Shown here: piece by piece, positions 16,628 through 25,397 of the stretch | Position numbering within the stretch: the first letter of the stretch is position 1 | Layout: each line of letters starts with the position of its first letter | Assembly (NCBI RefSeq): GCF_013409365.1 | Contig: NZ_JACCBA010000001.1 | Coordinates: 930,001-994,000, forward strand | Source: Actinomadura luteofluorescens | GTDB lineage: Bacteria > Actinomycetota > Actinomycetes > Streptosporangiales > Streptosporangiaceae | DNA: 64,000 nt | Reading direction: 5' to 3' | Made by a program: the position numbers and the translations under genes | The notes under the pieces: model-generated | The model's database searches: none | Seen by the model: the letters and a program-made list of their open reading frames with translations, nothing else | Told to the model about the DNA's origin: nothing

Positions 16628-17595
16628 GGCCCGGTCCAGGCGGCCAGAGTGCGCAGGGTGTGCTCGCCTGCCGGGTCCTCGTCGGTGCAGCACGGCAGGA
16701 CGGCGATCTCGTCGACGGCGTAGGACGCGAGCCGTGCCGCGACCTCCTCCGGCCCGCCGAGCGCCGCCACCGCGTGGACCAGTTCGTCCGGGACGGCGGC
16801 GAGCAGCTCGGACGGATGGGGGCGGCTGCGCGCCAAGGCGACCACCTCGCCGAAGCCGGCCTCCTCGAACATCTGCGCGTATCCGGGCGCGGCAAGGTAG
16901 CCGACGACGGCCCGGCGGACCTGCTCACGTGCCTGCACGCCACCGTCCACGGCCACCGGCACCCATGCCGCCACCGGTGGTGCGCTGGTGCCGGCCGCAT
17001 CGGACTCGGATCGGAGCCGTGCCGCGAGCCGTCCCGCCGAGTCCGCCGTGACCAGGCTGACCACCATGCGGTCGGCGTGCCTCGCGGCGGCGCGGACCGC
17101 CGCCGCGCCGAACGCCGCGATCGTGATGGGAGTGCGGGGTGCCGGCAGCCGCAGCCGGTAGTCCTGGACGCGAACGGTCCTGCCTTCGAAGCCGGCCCGC
17201 TCTCCGGCGAGCAGGTGCCGCAGGACCTCGGCGGACTCGGCGAGCGCGGTGGGAGGATCCCGCCGTTCGCGGCCGTGCCAGCGCTCCACGACGTGCGGGC
17301 TGGAGGTGCCGATCGCGACGCCGGCGACGCGACCGGTCAGATCGGCGAGTGACGCCACCGCCATCGCGATCATCATCGGGTCGCGTACCGCGACCGGCAG
17401 CGGCCCGGGCGTCAGCATGATCGAGGACGTCCGGGCGGCCACCGCCACCGCGAGGGCGAACGCGTCGTACGTGGCCATCTCGCCGATCCACAGTTCCGGA
17501 AAGCGGAGTTCGTCGGCGAGGGCGGCCGTTTCCAGGGCTTCGCGTGCGGGCCTGTCCTGCCACAGCCCGAGCGATACCGTCAGCTTCGCGTTCAT
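16624..17595 (-). CDS. LLM-class flavin/F420-dependent oxidoreductase
   Basis: A 323-residue luciferase-like TIM-barrel protein. LTVSLGLWQD opens the first strand, and LRFPELWIGEMATYD and SIMLTPGPLPVAVRDP follow in the usual order. ATG at 17595 overlaps the SDR stop by four bases. It is embedded in the ring-hydroxylating operon, which already has its own complete electron chain, so it is an extra redox step rather than part of the dioxygenase. Cofactor (FMN or F420) and substrate are unresolved. Confidence 0.8.
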   Translation of the reverse strand: MNAKLTVSLGLWQDRPAREALETAALADELRFPELWIGEMATYDAFALAVAVAARTSSIMLTPGPLPVAVRDPMMIAMAVASLADLTGRVAGVAIGTSSPHVVERWHGRERRDPPTALAESAEVLRHLLAGERAGFEGRTVRVQDYRLRLPAPRTPITIAAFGAAAVRAAARHADRMVVSLVTADSAGRLAARLRSESDAAGTSAPPVAAWVPVAVDGGVQAREQVRRAVVGYLAAPGYAQMFEEAGFGEVVALARSRPHPSELLAAVPDELVHAVAALGGPEEVAARLASYAVDEIAVLPCCTDEDPAGEHTLRTLAAWTGP

Positions 17596-18410
17596 CGGGC
17601 GCCTTTCGGTCGACGTGCCGCGCCGCGGACTTCGAGCCCGCCGTCGCTCGGCAGGATGGCTCCCGTCATGAAGCGGGAGTCGCGTGGGTCGGCGAGCAGG
17701 ACGTACAGGCCGGCGTGGTCGGCGGGGTCGCTGACGAAGCCGAGCGGGATGTGCCGGTCGATCCCGTCCAGTTCCGCGTCCAGGCGCCGGTCGGCGGCGC
17801 CGAGGGCGGCCAGCCCGCCGAGTGCCGTCAGCGTCGCGCCTGGGGCGACACCGTTCACCCGGACGTCCGGGGCCAGTTCGTGGGCGAGCTGCCGGACCAG
17901 CCCGACCACCGCGTGCTTGGACGCGACGTACAGTGCCCCACCGCCGCCCGCGTACAGGCCGCTGGAGGAGATCGTGAAGATGAGGCAACCCCCGCTGTCG
18001 CGCAGAGCCGGAAGTGCCGCACTTGCGCCGAGCATGTAGCCGAGAACGTTCGTCTCGAACAGCTCGGCGAAACCCTCCACGACGCGGTTCTCGCCGAGCT
18101 CCTCGAAGCGGGTCGAGTAGTCGTACACGCCCGCGTTGGCGACGTAGGCGTCCAATCGGCCGTGGACGTCGAGTGTGCGGGTCACCGACGCGGCGTGGGC
18201 TTCGGGCGCCCTGACGTCCCCGATCTCGACCGTGACCCGGTCACCATGATCGCGGGCGAGCGCCGCGGCCCGGCCGGAGTCGCGCTCGAGAACGCCCACC
18301 CGCGCTCCCTCCGCGACGTAGCGGTCGACGATGGCCCGGCCGATGCCGCTTCCGCCGCCGGTGACCAGCGCGACCTGGCCGTCAAGCCGTCCTGTACCTG
18401 GTGCCGTCAT
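17592..18410 (-). CDS. SDR, probable cis-dihydrodiol dehydrogenase (BphB-like)
   Basis: A 272-residue classical short-chain dehydrogenase: TGGGSGIGRAI binds NAD+, and the catalytic Ser and YVASK lie in the segment around SSSGLYAGGGGALYVASKHA. Long inserts such as TRTLDVHGRLDAYVANAGVYDYS resemble BphB/HcaB-type enzymes, which oxidise cis-dihydrodiols to catechols. Position between the dioxygenase beta subunit and the ferredoxin reductase fits that step exactly. Its stop overlaps the LLM start. Confidence 0.85.
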   Translation of the reverse strand: MTAPGTGRLDGQVALVTGGGSGIGRAIVDRYVAEGARVGVLERDSGRAAALARDHGDRVTVEIGDVRAPEAHAASVTRTLDVHGRLDAYVANAGVYDYSTRFEELGENRVVEGFAELFETNVLGYMLGASAALPALRDSGGCLIFTISSSGLYAGGGGALYVASKHAVVGLVRQLAHELAPDVRVNGVAPGATLTALGGLAALGAADRRLDAELDGIDRHIPLGFVSDPADHAGLYVLLADPRDSRFMTGAILPSDGGLEVRGAARRPKGAR

Positions 18411-18423
18411 GTCGTGCCGGTTC

Positions 18424-18930
18424 CTAGAAGAAGGTGTTGATGTTCTTGGCAGGGAGAACCGCGTGCCGCAGGAGGACGAGCCGGCGGGCGATCCGCAGCT
18501 CGCCCGAGACCCGGCGCAGGATGTCCTCGCGCCGCCCGTACAGGGTCGCGGCGTCGATGTCGCCCTGGCCCCGGTAGTTGACGATCACCGAGCGGACGAG
18601 CAGCTCGCCCGGCGTCTCCGCCCGCTCCACCTCGATGTTGGACACGACGTGCAGGTGCCGGGTCGCCGGGTCCTCCGCCCACGCGGTGGGCGCGGTGAAG
18701 CGGACGACACGACGGCGCAGGTCCTCGAGAGTGTCGTCGAAGTAGGCCATACGGGACGGCGCGTAGGGGCCGTTCGGATCGGACCGGCCGCGGTTCTCCA
18801 CGCCGGGGACCCAGTAGTGCGCGTCCTCGGTGAAGAGCCCGAGCCATTCGGTGTACCGCTCCTCGTCGAGCAACCGCGCCTCGTATGCGAGGAAGGTCTG
18901 GACCTCCCAGTACGTCTCCATCGTGGTCAT
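18424..18930 (-). CDS. ring-hydroxylating dioxygenase small (beta) subunit
   Basis: A 168-residue SnoaL/NTF2-like beta subunit. Family marks are [18 protein letters not shown] at the N-terminus, the [10 protein letters not shown] segment and [10 protein letters not shown] near the C-terminus. The ATG at 18930 overlaps the alpha-subunit stop (ATGA). It should form an alpha3beta3 hexamer with the upstream product; the beta subunit is structural and may influence substrate range. Confidence 0.92.
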   Translation of the reverse strand: MTTMETYWEVQTFLAYEARLLDEERYTEWLGLFTEDAHYWVPGVENRGRSDPNGPYAPSRMAYFDDTLEDLRRRVVRFTAPTAWAEDPATRHLHVVSNIEVERAETPGELLVRSVIVNYRGQGDIDAATLYGRREDILRRVSGELRIARRLVLLRHAVLPAKNINTFF

Positions 18931-20225
18931 GACGCCGCCTCGTCCCATGTACGGGCGCGAAGGAGTTGCGACCAACGCCGGTAGAACGCCCGCTGGTTGG
19001 CGTCGTTGATCTGGCCGCGGTGCACGTTGCCGGGCAGTTCGGGGTGCTCGATCGCCGTACCGGACCCAAGCCCGTAGTAGAGCCGCTGCTTCCGCGTCAC
19101 CACACCCGCGTTGGACCGGGTGGCCAGCTCCCAGTTCTCGCCGTCGTCCATCTCGAAGACGCCGGAGGGAGAGAAGGTCATCATCGCTCCCTTGCGCCAA
19201 GCGTCCTTCACATCCTGGGGGGCGTTCCGGTTCACCAGGACCCAGGTGTGCAGCTCGGTGCGATGTGGCCCCTTCGGCTGCCATGTCCGGAAGGTGTTCT
19301 GGCCGGGCAGGAACGAGAAGTTCGGGAAGACGTTCACCGAGCTGATCGAGCCGACCATCCGCGCCCGCAGGGCGCCGAGTCGCTCGGCGAAGCGCTTCTC
19401 ATGGTCGCGCAGGTAGGCCATGACCCGTGGGTCACCGAGGGTGGCGGCGTTCCCGACGCCGTCCAGGTTGAACTCCCAGCAGTGGCCGTTCGCGTTGACG
19501 TGGTAACTCTCGGCATCCTCCGCGCCCAGGTCGGGGACGCCGCGGCCGAGCATGGCCTCCGCGCCGGACGCGTGCGTCCAGCCGGCGTGCAGCGCGTCAC
19601 CGGCGAAGTTCTCCGCCGCGATCTTCCAGTTGCAGCCGAGGACGGACTTGATCGAGCCGCCCGCGAACTCCGTGCCGCCCTCGTCGTTGTCAAGGATCAC
19701 GTCGAGATAGAAGGCGAAGTCGCCGAGGTAGTCCCGCAGCGGCGGCGCGCCGGGGTCGAACGTGGCGAACACCAGTCCCTTGTAGGTGTCGAGTTGAGCC
19801 ACGGGGGTGAGCCCGAGCCGGGAGCGGTCGAAGCCCGGTTCCCGGCCGAAGGCCGCGGACTCGTGCACGCCGGTGAGCCCGCCGTCGAGGCCGAACGACC
19901 AGCCGTGGTAGTTGCACACGAACCCGCGGGCCGTCCCCACTTCGGCGGTGCACACGCGATTGCCCCTGTGGGGACAGCTGTTGAGGTAGGCGCCGATGGA
20001 GCCGTCCCGCCGCCGGACGACGAGCACGTTGTCCTCGCCCATCCAGGTGGTGATGAACGCCCCGGGCTTCGGCAGCTGGGACTCGTGGGCGACGAACAGC
20101 CAGCACCGGGCGAAGATCCGCTCCAGCTCCAGTTCGTAGACGTCCCGGTCCCAGAAGACGCGGCGATCGAGCCAGCCGTCGTCCAGCCCGGACAGTGCGA
20201 GCAGTTCGTCGTTCATGCCGCTCAT
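18927..20225 (-). CDS. Rieske ring-hydroxylating dioxygenase large (alpha) subunit
   Basis: A 432-residue oxygenase subunit. The Rieske [2Fe-2S] cluster is bound by Cys84, His86, Cys104 and His107 (CPHRG and CNYHGW). The mononuclear iron site lies in the segment [17 protein letters not shown], with the bridging Asp and two His in the usual DxHxxxxH order. The start at 20225 is preferred over 20216 because GGAGG lies five bases upstream and the ATG overlaps the ferredoxin stop. It adds O2 to an aromatic ring to give a cis-dihydrodiol; the ring substrate cannot be told from sequence. Confidence 0.95.
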   Translation of the reverse strand: MSGMNDELLALSGLDDGWLDRRVFWDRDVYELELERIFARCWLFVAHESQLPKPGAFITTWMGEDNVLVVRRRDGSIGAYLNSCPHRGNRVCTAEVGTARGFVCNYHGWSFGLDGGLTGVHESAAFGREPGFDRSRLGLTPVAQLDTYKGLVFATFDPGAPPLRDYLGDFAFYLDVILDNDEGGTEFAGGSIKSVLGCNWKIAAENFAGDALHAGWTHASGAEAMLGRGVPDLGAEDAESYHVNANGHCWEFNLDGVGNAATLGDPRVMAYLRDHEKRFAERLGALRARMVGSISSVNVFPNFSFLPGQNTFRTWQPKGPHRTELHTWVLVNRNAPQDVKDAWRKGAMMTFSPSGVFEMDDGENWELATRSNAGVVTRKQRLYYGLGSGTAIEHPELPGNVHRGQINDANQRAFYRRWSQLLRARTWDEAAS

Positions 20226-20569
20226 GCCGACCTCCGCGCGAGGAATGCGACGACCATGCCGTCCTCGACGACCGCCCTGTACACGGCAAGGGGTCTGGAC
20301 GCGGGGAAGCACAGGGCCTTGCCCGTCGCCAGGTCGAACTCCGCCCAGTGCACTGGGCAGACGACCCGGTCTGCCTCCAGATCGCCTTCGCTCAGCGACG
20401 CCTCGGCATGGGTGCAGGTGTCGTCGGTGACGTGGATCGTCCCGTTCACATTCGAGACCAGCAGCGGCCCCGCGTCGCCGGTGACGACGCGCAGCATCCG
20501 CCCAGGAGGCACGTCATCCGCCGCGCACAGGACCGTACGGCCCCCGGTGCTCCTGAGGTCAGCGGACAT
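20222..20569 (-). CDS. Rieske ferredoxin of the ring-hydroxylating system
   Basis: A 115-residue soluble Rieske protein. The cluster ligands are Cys52/His54 (TCTHAEASL) and Cys71/His74 ([10 protein letters not shown]). The ATG at 20569 overlaps the end of the LigB gene by 11 bases, and its stop overlaps the alpha-subunit ATG. It carries electrons from the FAD reductase to the oxygenase. Gene order ferredoxin-alpha-beta differs from the classic alpha-beta-ferredoxin order of bph operons. Confidence 0.93.
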   Translation of the reverse strand: MSADLRSTGGRTVLCAADDVPPGRMLRVVTGDAGPLLVSNVNGTIHVTDDTCTHAEASLSEGDLEADRVVCPVHWAEFDLATGKALCFPASRPLAVYRAVVEDGMVVAFLARRSA

Positions 20570-21401
20570 CGGCGGCCTCCAGCGGGAGCAGCTCGGCGAA
20601 GCCGAGGCCGGTGATCCACTCCGGGACGGCCTCGTAGGCGATGACGTCCCCCCGGCAGGGCCCCACGGCCGACATCGCCGCGACGAACGTGCGCACTTCG
20701 AGTGCGCCGTTGCCGGCCTCCGCGAGCGTCTCGGCGTCATCCAGGCCGGCCAGTGCGGCGGTGTCGCCGGCGGCGACGCGGTCGAGCACCATCCGGTCGA
20801 AACCGGAGTCGATCCGGCCCATCTCGGCGGTTCCGACCCAGTGGCTGATACCGCCGCTGCCGATGACGGCGACGCGCTCGTCCTCTCCGGCGGCCTCGAC
20901 CGCCTCCCGGATCGCCTCTCCGGCGCGGACGGCGCGGGCGAGCGGCAGCAGTGGCTCGACACCGCAGGCGAGGTAGACGGGGATCACCGGCAGCCCGAGT
21001 GGCTCGGCGACCAGATGGTAGGGGATGACCACGGAGTGGTCCGCGGTGAACGTCGGAGCGACCGCCCAGTCGACGCCGTGCCGGTGCCCGTGTCCGGCGA
21101 TGTGCCGGGCCAGCGGCGCGTTGTCCGGCAGCGGGCCGCGCGCCAGGCCGGGCAGCCGCTCGACCGGACCGTCCAGGTCCCCGGTCGCGATGAGCAACTG
21201 GGGCAGGCAGCCGGGACCGAACAGGATGTAGTGGTCGGTGCCGATGATCACCACTGTGGTCGGGTCGAGCGCGGCGAGCCGCCGGGAGATCTCCCGGTAC
21301 GCCTCGTGCACACGGTCGCGCACCGGCGCGTCCGGTGCGTCCGGATGCGTGAACATCATCGGGTCGTGGGGCAGCAGGAAGCCGCCGACGATGCTGCCCA
21401 T
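20559..21401 (-). CDS. LigB-type (class III) extradiol dioxygenase catalytic subunit
   Basis: A 280-residue LigB-fold protein. Candidate iron ligands and acid-base residues are His12 (LLPHDPMMF), His57 (GTDHYIL) and His122/His129 (TADHSVVIPYHLV). The C-terminal IAYEAVPEWITGLGFA resembles the end of the operon-1 enzyme (YAAVPQWLTGMGVA), suggesting the two are distant paralogues. It lies two bases after a LigA-like gene, so the enzyme is probably a two-subunit protocatechuate 4,5-dioxygenase-type complex. It would open the catechol made by the Rieske enzyme and SDR. Confidence 0.88.
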   Translation of the reverse strand: MGSIVGGFLLPHDPMMFTHPDAPDAPVRDRVHEAYREISRRLAALDPTTVVIIGTDHYILFGPGCLPQLLIATGDLDGPVERLPGLARGPLPDNAPLARHIAGHGHRHGVDWAVAPTFTADHSVVIPYHLVAEPLGLPVIPVYLACGVEPLLPLARAVRAGEAIREAVEAAGEDERVAVIGSGGISHWVGTAEMGRIDSGFDRMVLDRVAAGDTAALAGLDDAETLAEAGNGALEVRTFVAAMSAVGPCRGDVIAYEAVPEWITGLGFAELLPLEAADVR

Positions 21402-21403
21402 GG

Positions 21404-21715
21404 TCAGTCTCCCTCTGAGTCGCCGGACGCGGGGACGGGTCGCCGAGCGGGTGTTTCGCCGCGCAGCCTGGCCAGATAGCCGGGTGCACCGCGCTCCCCG
21501 TCGGGCGCGAGCATCAGCCAGAACCCCCACACGAGCATCGGGTTGGCGGCCAGCGAGGCGAGGCCGCGAACGTCCCGGCCGGTCAGCATCGCCGCCTCCT
21601 CCCCGGTCAGCCGGTAACGATCGGCGAAACGGGCGGGAGATTCCTTGAAGGCCTCCCGGGCGCGCCGGTCGACGTTGAGGTCGTAGAGCGCCTTCTCGAC
21701 GCCGTGCAGGCTCAT
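21404..21715 (-). CDS. LigA-like small subunit of class III extradiol dioxygenase
   Basis: A 103-residue helical protein of the LigA family. SLHGVEKALYDLNVDRRARE and the later YRLTGEEAAMLTGRDVRGL are typical of protocatechuate 4,5-dioxygenase alpha subunits. ATG at 21715 overlaps the hydrolase stop by four bases, and the LigB gene begins two bases after its own stop, so the subunits should be made in step. Confidence 0.85.
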   Translation of the reverse strand: MSLHGVEKALYDLNVDRRAREAFKESPARFADRYRLTGEEAAMLTGRDVRGLASLAANPMLVWGFWLMLAPDGERGAPGYLARLRGETPARRPVPASGDSEGD

Positions 21716-22554
21716 GTCTGCCTCCCGGCGAAGTCGCGGACGAGGCCGGTGAACGCGGCGGGCCGTTCGAGTTGCACCCAGTGGCCGCATTGCCCGAACA
21801 CGTGAAGCTCGGAGTCCGGGATCGAGCGGGCCAGGCGCCAGCCGAGCTCCACGGGGATGACCTCGTCCTCGCGCCCGTGGACGATGAGCGAGGGCTTGCC
21901 GATCGTGCGGAGCCTGTCCTCGGGGACGCCTCTGACCGGGGTGTCTCCGGGGCCGGGCTCCGGGATCAGCTTCCGGAAGGCCGCCTGGGCGCCCGGGGCG
22001 GCGCTGGCCTCGTACCTCGCCCGCACCATCTCCTCGGTGACGAGGCCCTTGTCATACGGGAAGAGCCGCAGGATGCGCCGCATCTCGTCCGGATCGGGTT
22101 CGTAGTGCCAGCCCGCCCGGAGCCCCTCGGTCATCGTGAACGTCCCGGCGGGCGTGCCGAGCAGTACGAGGCCGTCCACGCGGGACGGGTCCCGCAGCGT
22201 GGCGGCCAGCGCCAGACCGCCGCCGAAGCTGTTCCCCACCAGAAGGGCGGACGGGATGTCCAGGGCGTCGAGGAACTCGAAGAGCTGCCGCGTCCAGAGC
22301 TTGATCCCGTACTCGGTCCCCTCCTGGAAAGAGGTCCTGCCGAATCCGGCGATGTCGGGCGCGAGCACCCGGTGCTCGGCAGCGAGTGCGGGCAGCACAC
22401 CGGACCAGTTCGACCAGGCCGAAACGCCCGGGCCGGATCCGTGCAGCAGCACGATGGGCCGCCCGTGCCCGGCCTCGTGGTACGCGGTCTCGTGGCCGGC
22501 CGCGAGGACCCGGCGCACCTGGGCGCCCTGGTCGAAGAGTCGGTCTCCCACCAC
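21712..22554 (-). CDS. alpha/beta hydrolase, probable meta-cleavage product hydrolase
   Basis: About 280 residues, BphD/MhpC-like. LLHGSGPGVSAWSNW is the oxyanion region, the nucleophile Ser lies in VGNSFGGGLAL, the Asp in HGREDEVIPV and the His in GQCGHWVQLERP. The frame has an ATG at 22566, but no ribosome site precedes it, whereas GGGAGG lies inside its first codons and correctly precedes GTG codons at 22554 and 22551. I prefer 22554. This is the first gene of the ring-hydroxylating operon and should cleave the ring-fission product of LigAB. Confidence 0.88.
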   Translation of the reverse strand: MVGDRLFDQGAQVRRVLAAGHETAYHEAGHGRPIVLLHGSGPGVSAWSNWSGVLPALAAEHRVLAPDIAGFGRTSFQEGTEYGIKLWTRQLFEFLDALDIPSALLVGNSFGGGLALAATLRDPSRVDGLVLLGTPAGTFTMTEGLRAGWHYEPDPDEMRRILRLFPYDKGLVTEEMVRARYEASAAPGAQAAFRKLIPEPGPGDTPVRGVPEDRLRTIGKPSLIVHGREDEVIPVELGWRLARSIPDSELHVFGQCGHWVQLERPAAFTGLVRDFAGRQT

Positions 22555-22573
22555 GACACCTCCCATTCATTCG

Positions 22574-22587
22574 ATCGGTCAATCGAT
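22574..22587 (-). promoter_or_regulatory. TetR-type operator, site 1 (hydrolase side)
   Basis: On the - strand the bases read ATCGATTGACCGAT. The same pattern, ATCGATNGRCCGAT, occurs at 22633-22646 and 23380-23393. Site 1 lies just upstream of the - strand operon, where a bound repressor would block its transcription. Confidence 0.65.
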
Positions 22588-22631
22588 TTATTTTGGGGAC
22601 TGTAGCAGCCGGCCCACCGGCCCGCAAAGGC

Positions 22632-22664
22632 GATCGATCGGCCGATCGATCATTCGGCTAGCAT
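22632..22664 (+). promoter_or_regulatory. TetR-type operator site 2 and promoter of the TetR gene
   Basis: GATCGATCGGCCGATCGATC (22632-22651) is a perfect 20-bp palindrome and contains ATCGATCGGCCGAT. A TAGCAT -10 hexamer follows at 22659-22664, six bases before the GTG at 22671, so the transcript probably starts at the start codon. The palindrome would overlap the -35 region, predicting autorepression. Confidence 0.7.
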
Positions 22665-22670
22665 CGGAGC

Positions 22671-23321
22671 GTGATTCCAGAGGACACCGCACGACGCGAC
22701 GAGACCCCGGCGCGCAGGCGTCCGGGGCGCAAGCCCGGCAGCCGGAACGACGACTGGGAGGACAAGCGGCGCCGGATCCTGGACGTCGCCGCCGACGTCT
22801 TCTTCGTCCGCGGCTACGACCGGGGCACCACGAAGGAGATCGCCGAACGCGCGGGGATGAGCCAGCCGACGATCTACCACTACGTCGGCTCCAAGGAAGT
22901 CCTCATGTCGGAGATCGCCCGCCAGGTCGACCGCGACTTCACAAGAGCGCTGGACGGGGCCCTCGCCGCCCCCGCCGACCCGGCGACGCAACTGCGTCGC
23001 GTCATCGACGCCTTCGTCCGCTCCCTCGCTCTCAACCAGCGAACGTTCGCCGTGTACTGGAAGGAGTTCCGCTCGCTGCCGGCGGACGTCGGCCGCGAGG
23101 TCAGCGGACACGAGCGGGACTTCGTCGTCCGGGTCGAGGAGGTCGTCTCCCGCGCACAGGAGCAGGGCGTCCTGCCGGCCGAGCACCCGACCCGCGTCGT
23201 CAGCGAGGGGATCCTCGGAATGATGAGCTGGATGCACTGGTGGTACAAGCCGGACGAGTTCAACGCCGAACAGGTCTCCGCCGCGTTCTGCGACCTGATC
23301 GGCCTGCCGGCCGAGGGCTGA
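22671..23321 (+). CDS. TetR-family repressor of the ring-hydroxylating/CoA-ligase regulon
   Basis: A 216-residue TetR regulator. A basic N-terminal arm (ARRRPGRKPGSR) precedes the helix-turn-helix, TTKEIAERAGMSQPTIYHYV (about residues 63-82). The ligand domain contains MHWWYKPDEFNAEQV, an arrangement seen in TetR proteins that sense acyl-CoA esters, such as KstR2-like regulators; that likeness is from memory. The start GTG is probably leaderless. Palindromes sharing one 14-base core flank it on both sides, in front of the hydrolase operon and of the acyl-CoA ligase gene. A CoA thioester made by that ligase is a natural inducer candidate. Confidence 0.88.
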   Translation: MIPEDTARRDETPARRRPGRKPGSRNDDWEDKRRRILDVAADVFFVRGYDRGTTKEIAERAGMSQPTIYHYVGSKEVLMSEIARQVDRDFTRALDGALAAPADPATQLRRVIDAFVRSLALNQRTFAVYWKEFRSLPADVGREVSGHERDFVVRVEEVVSRAQEQGVLPAEHPTRVVSEGILGMMSWMHWWYKPDEFNAEQVSAAFCDLIGLPAEG

Positions 23322-23369
23322 GCGGCGACTCCTCCTCCCATCCACGCCCGGCCGGTCCGAGCTGGACTA

Positions 23370-23398
23370 TTGACGTTCTATCGATAGACCGATAGAAA
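23370..23398 (+). promoter_or_regulatory. promoter with embedded TetR operator, site 3, before acyl-CoA ligase
   Basis: TTGACG (23370-23375) and TAGAAA (23393-23398) are spaced by 17 bases. The spacer is almost filled by a 22-base dyad at 23376-23397 with perfect 8-bp arms and the shared core ATCGATAGACCGAT (23380-23393). A repressor bound here would occlude RNA polymerase directly. Confidence 0.7.
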
Positions 23399-23427
23399 AA
23401 ACGCACTCTGGTGAGAGGAGTGCAGCC

Positions 23428-25026
23428 ATGCCTGCCCTGGATGGAACCGTCCCGCGGCCACGCGGGCGCCGGCCGGCCACGATGGTCGCGGCGCTGCGCG
23501 AAGCGGTCGCCCAGGCCCCCGCCCGCGCGGCCGTGACGTGCGGCGCCGGGACGCTGACCTACGCCGAGTACGGCAGGGCGGTCGATGGCCTGGCCGCACG
23601 CCTCGCCGAGGCGGGTGCGCGGGGTGCGACGATCGCGATCGCCATGCCCAACAGCCCCCGGATGGCGGTGGCGATCTTCGCGGTGTGGACGGCGGGCGGG
23701 AGCATCGCCTGCCTCAACCCCGGCTACACCCCGGGGGAACTGGTCCCGCTGCTGAAGGGGGCCTCACCCGTGTTCGTCCTCACCGACGCGGAGGCGGCCG
23801 CGACCGGTCCGCTCGCGGCCGCCGCCGAACTGGGCCTGGACGTCCTGCCGGTCGCCGACGCCGATCTCCGGCCGACCGGAACCGCGGACGCGGCGGCCCC
23901 GGCGGAGGACCCGGCCCCCGACGACATGGCCGCTCTTCTGTTCACCGGCGGCACGACCGGTCTGCCGAAGGGCGTTGAGTACACCCACGAAACGCTGCTG
24001 ACGACGGTCGAGGGCGCCGAACTGTGCTGGCCGACGCGTCCGGACGAGGAGATCTGGCTCAACGTGGCGCCGATGTTCCACATCTGGGGCCTGGCGATCG
24101 GTTTCCTGCACGCCGTCTACCGCCGCGGCGGGCTCGTGATGGTGCCGCGCTTCGTCCCCGCGACGGTCGCCGCGGAACTGGAGCGGCATCGCGTGACGAT
24201 CTTCAGCGGCGGACCGGCGGCCATCTACGGCGGCGTCCTCGCGGCCCCCGAACTCGCCGGCGCCGATCTGTCGGCGCTGCGCCTCTGTCAGGGCGGCGGC
24301 TCGGCCATCCCCGCCGACCTGCAGGAACGCTGGCAGGCGGTCACCGGGCTACCGATCTACGAGGCGTACGGGATGACGGAACTGGCACCGATCACCTACA
24401 ACCCGGTCGGGCGACCACCGCGCCCGGGCTCGGTCGGGATCCCCTCCCCCCTCGTCGGGGTGGAGGTCGCCGACCTCCGAACCGGCACGCCCGTCGCCCC
24501 CGGGGAGGTGGGCGAGATCAGGGTCAAGGCGGCTCACATGCTGCGCCACTACCGCAGCCTGGACGGAGGGATCATCCCCGCGCACCGGGACGGCTGGTTC
24601 CACACCGGTGACGTCGGACGCTTCGACGATGACGGCTACCTGCGCATCGTCGACCGCGCGAAAGACATGATCATTGTGGGCGGCTTCAACGTCTACCCCC
24701 GCGAGATCGACGACACGCTGCTCGCACATCCCGCGGTGGTCGAGTCCGCGACCATCGGCGTACCGGACGAGCGCAGGGGCGAGCGGCCCGTCACGTTCGT
24801 GTCCGCGGCACCGGACACGCCGCTCGACCTCCAGGAACTCGAACGCCACTGCGCCGAGCGCCTCACCGCGTACAAGCGGCCCTCCCGGATCCTCATCCTT
24901 CCCGAACTGCCGCGGACGCCCGCCAACAAGATCGACCGGATCACGCTGCGCAAACACCCCGTGCTCGCGTCCTCCGAGCCGGGGAACGCACCGGAAGGCG
25001 CCGGCAAGGTCACCGAACCCGGTTGA
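23428..25026 (+). CDS. AMP-forming acyl/aryl-CoA ligase
   Basis: A 532-residue ANL-superfamily enzyme. The phosphate-binding loop is LFTGGTTGLPKGVEYTH (around residues 171-187), the adenine motif YGMTELAPITYN follows, then HTGDVGRFDDDGYLRIVDR, and the C-terminal catalytic Lys in TPANKIDRIT. It resembles 4-coumarate-CoA ligase and medium-chain or aryl acyl-CoA ligases. GAGAGGAG precedes the ATG. It is the only + strand catabolic gene of this regulon and probably activates the substrate acid or the acid released by ring cleavage. Confidence 0.9.
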   Translation: MPALDGTVPRPRGRRPATMVAALREAVAQAPARAAVTCGAGTLTYAEYGRAVDGLAARLAEAGARGATIAIAMPNSPRMAVAIFAVWTAGGSIACLNPGYTPGELVPLLKGASPVFVLTDAEAAATGPLAAAAELGLDVLPVADADLRPTGTADAAAPAEDPAPDDMAALLFTGGTTGLPKGVEYTHETLLTTVEGAELCWPTRPDEEIWLNVAPMFHIWGLAIGFLHAVYRRGGLVMVPRFVPATVAAELERHRVTIFSGGPAAIYGGVLAAPELAGADLSALRLCQGGGSAIPADLQERWQAVTGLPIYEAYGMTELAPITYNPVGRPPRPGSVGIPSPLVGVEVADLRTGTPVAPGEVGEIRVKAAHMLRHYRSLDGGIIPAHRDGWFHTGDVGRFDDDGYLRIVDRAKDMIIVGGFNVYPREIDDTLLAHPAVVESATIGVPDERRGERPVTFVSAAPDTPLDLQELERHCAERLTAYKRPSRILILPELPRTPANKIDRITLRKHPVLASSEPGNAPEGAGKVTEPG

Positions 25027-25137
25027 GAGAACTCCACGGGCGGGCCTCCTCGGCACGCGCCCTGGCCTGTACAGAAGCGCTGCCTCCCCTGGCTCCCTGG
25101 ACGCGGTCGCCTACCCTTCGCCACCTTGGACGGGACA

Positions 25138-25167
25138 CCTTCTCCCCGGCGTACGCCCGGGAGAAGG
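25138..25167 (+). terminator. 30-base inverted repeat, possible terminator of the acyl-CoA ligase gene
   Basis: Arms 25138-25146 and 25159-25167 are perfect complements (9 bp). The centre, GGCGTACGCC, is itself palindromic, leaving one mismatched pair. It lies about 110 bases after the ligase stop and has no T-run. Confidence 0.5.
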
Positions 25168-25397
25168 CCGGCACCACGGACGAACAAGCCGGCGCACGCC
25201 ACGGATGGTCCTCCAACGAGATGGCGAGCGGCGGCCGTCGCGGTCATTTGAAGGCGCCCGCGGTGCTGGTGGAACGGGCCGACGAGGTCACGGTACGGCA
25301 GATGCCCTGGCATACCTCCGGCATTCCCGACTGATACTCCAAGCCGAATCCGGGCGGGAACAAGGGGGCAGACCCCGCGGAGCTGGCGGCGGCTCCC

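Noticed and set aside
18966..21479. Long + strand open frame opposite the Rieske alpha, ferredoxin and LigB genes
   Set aside because: It has no ribosome site or motif and spans several real genes; it is an antisense shadow.
22555..22566. ATG at 22566 as start of the hydrolase gene
   Set aside because: No ribosome site or -10 at leaderless distance precedes it, whereas GGGAGG within the first codons serves the GTG codons at 22554/22551. It cannot be fully excluded.
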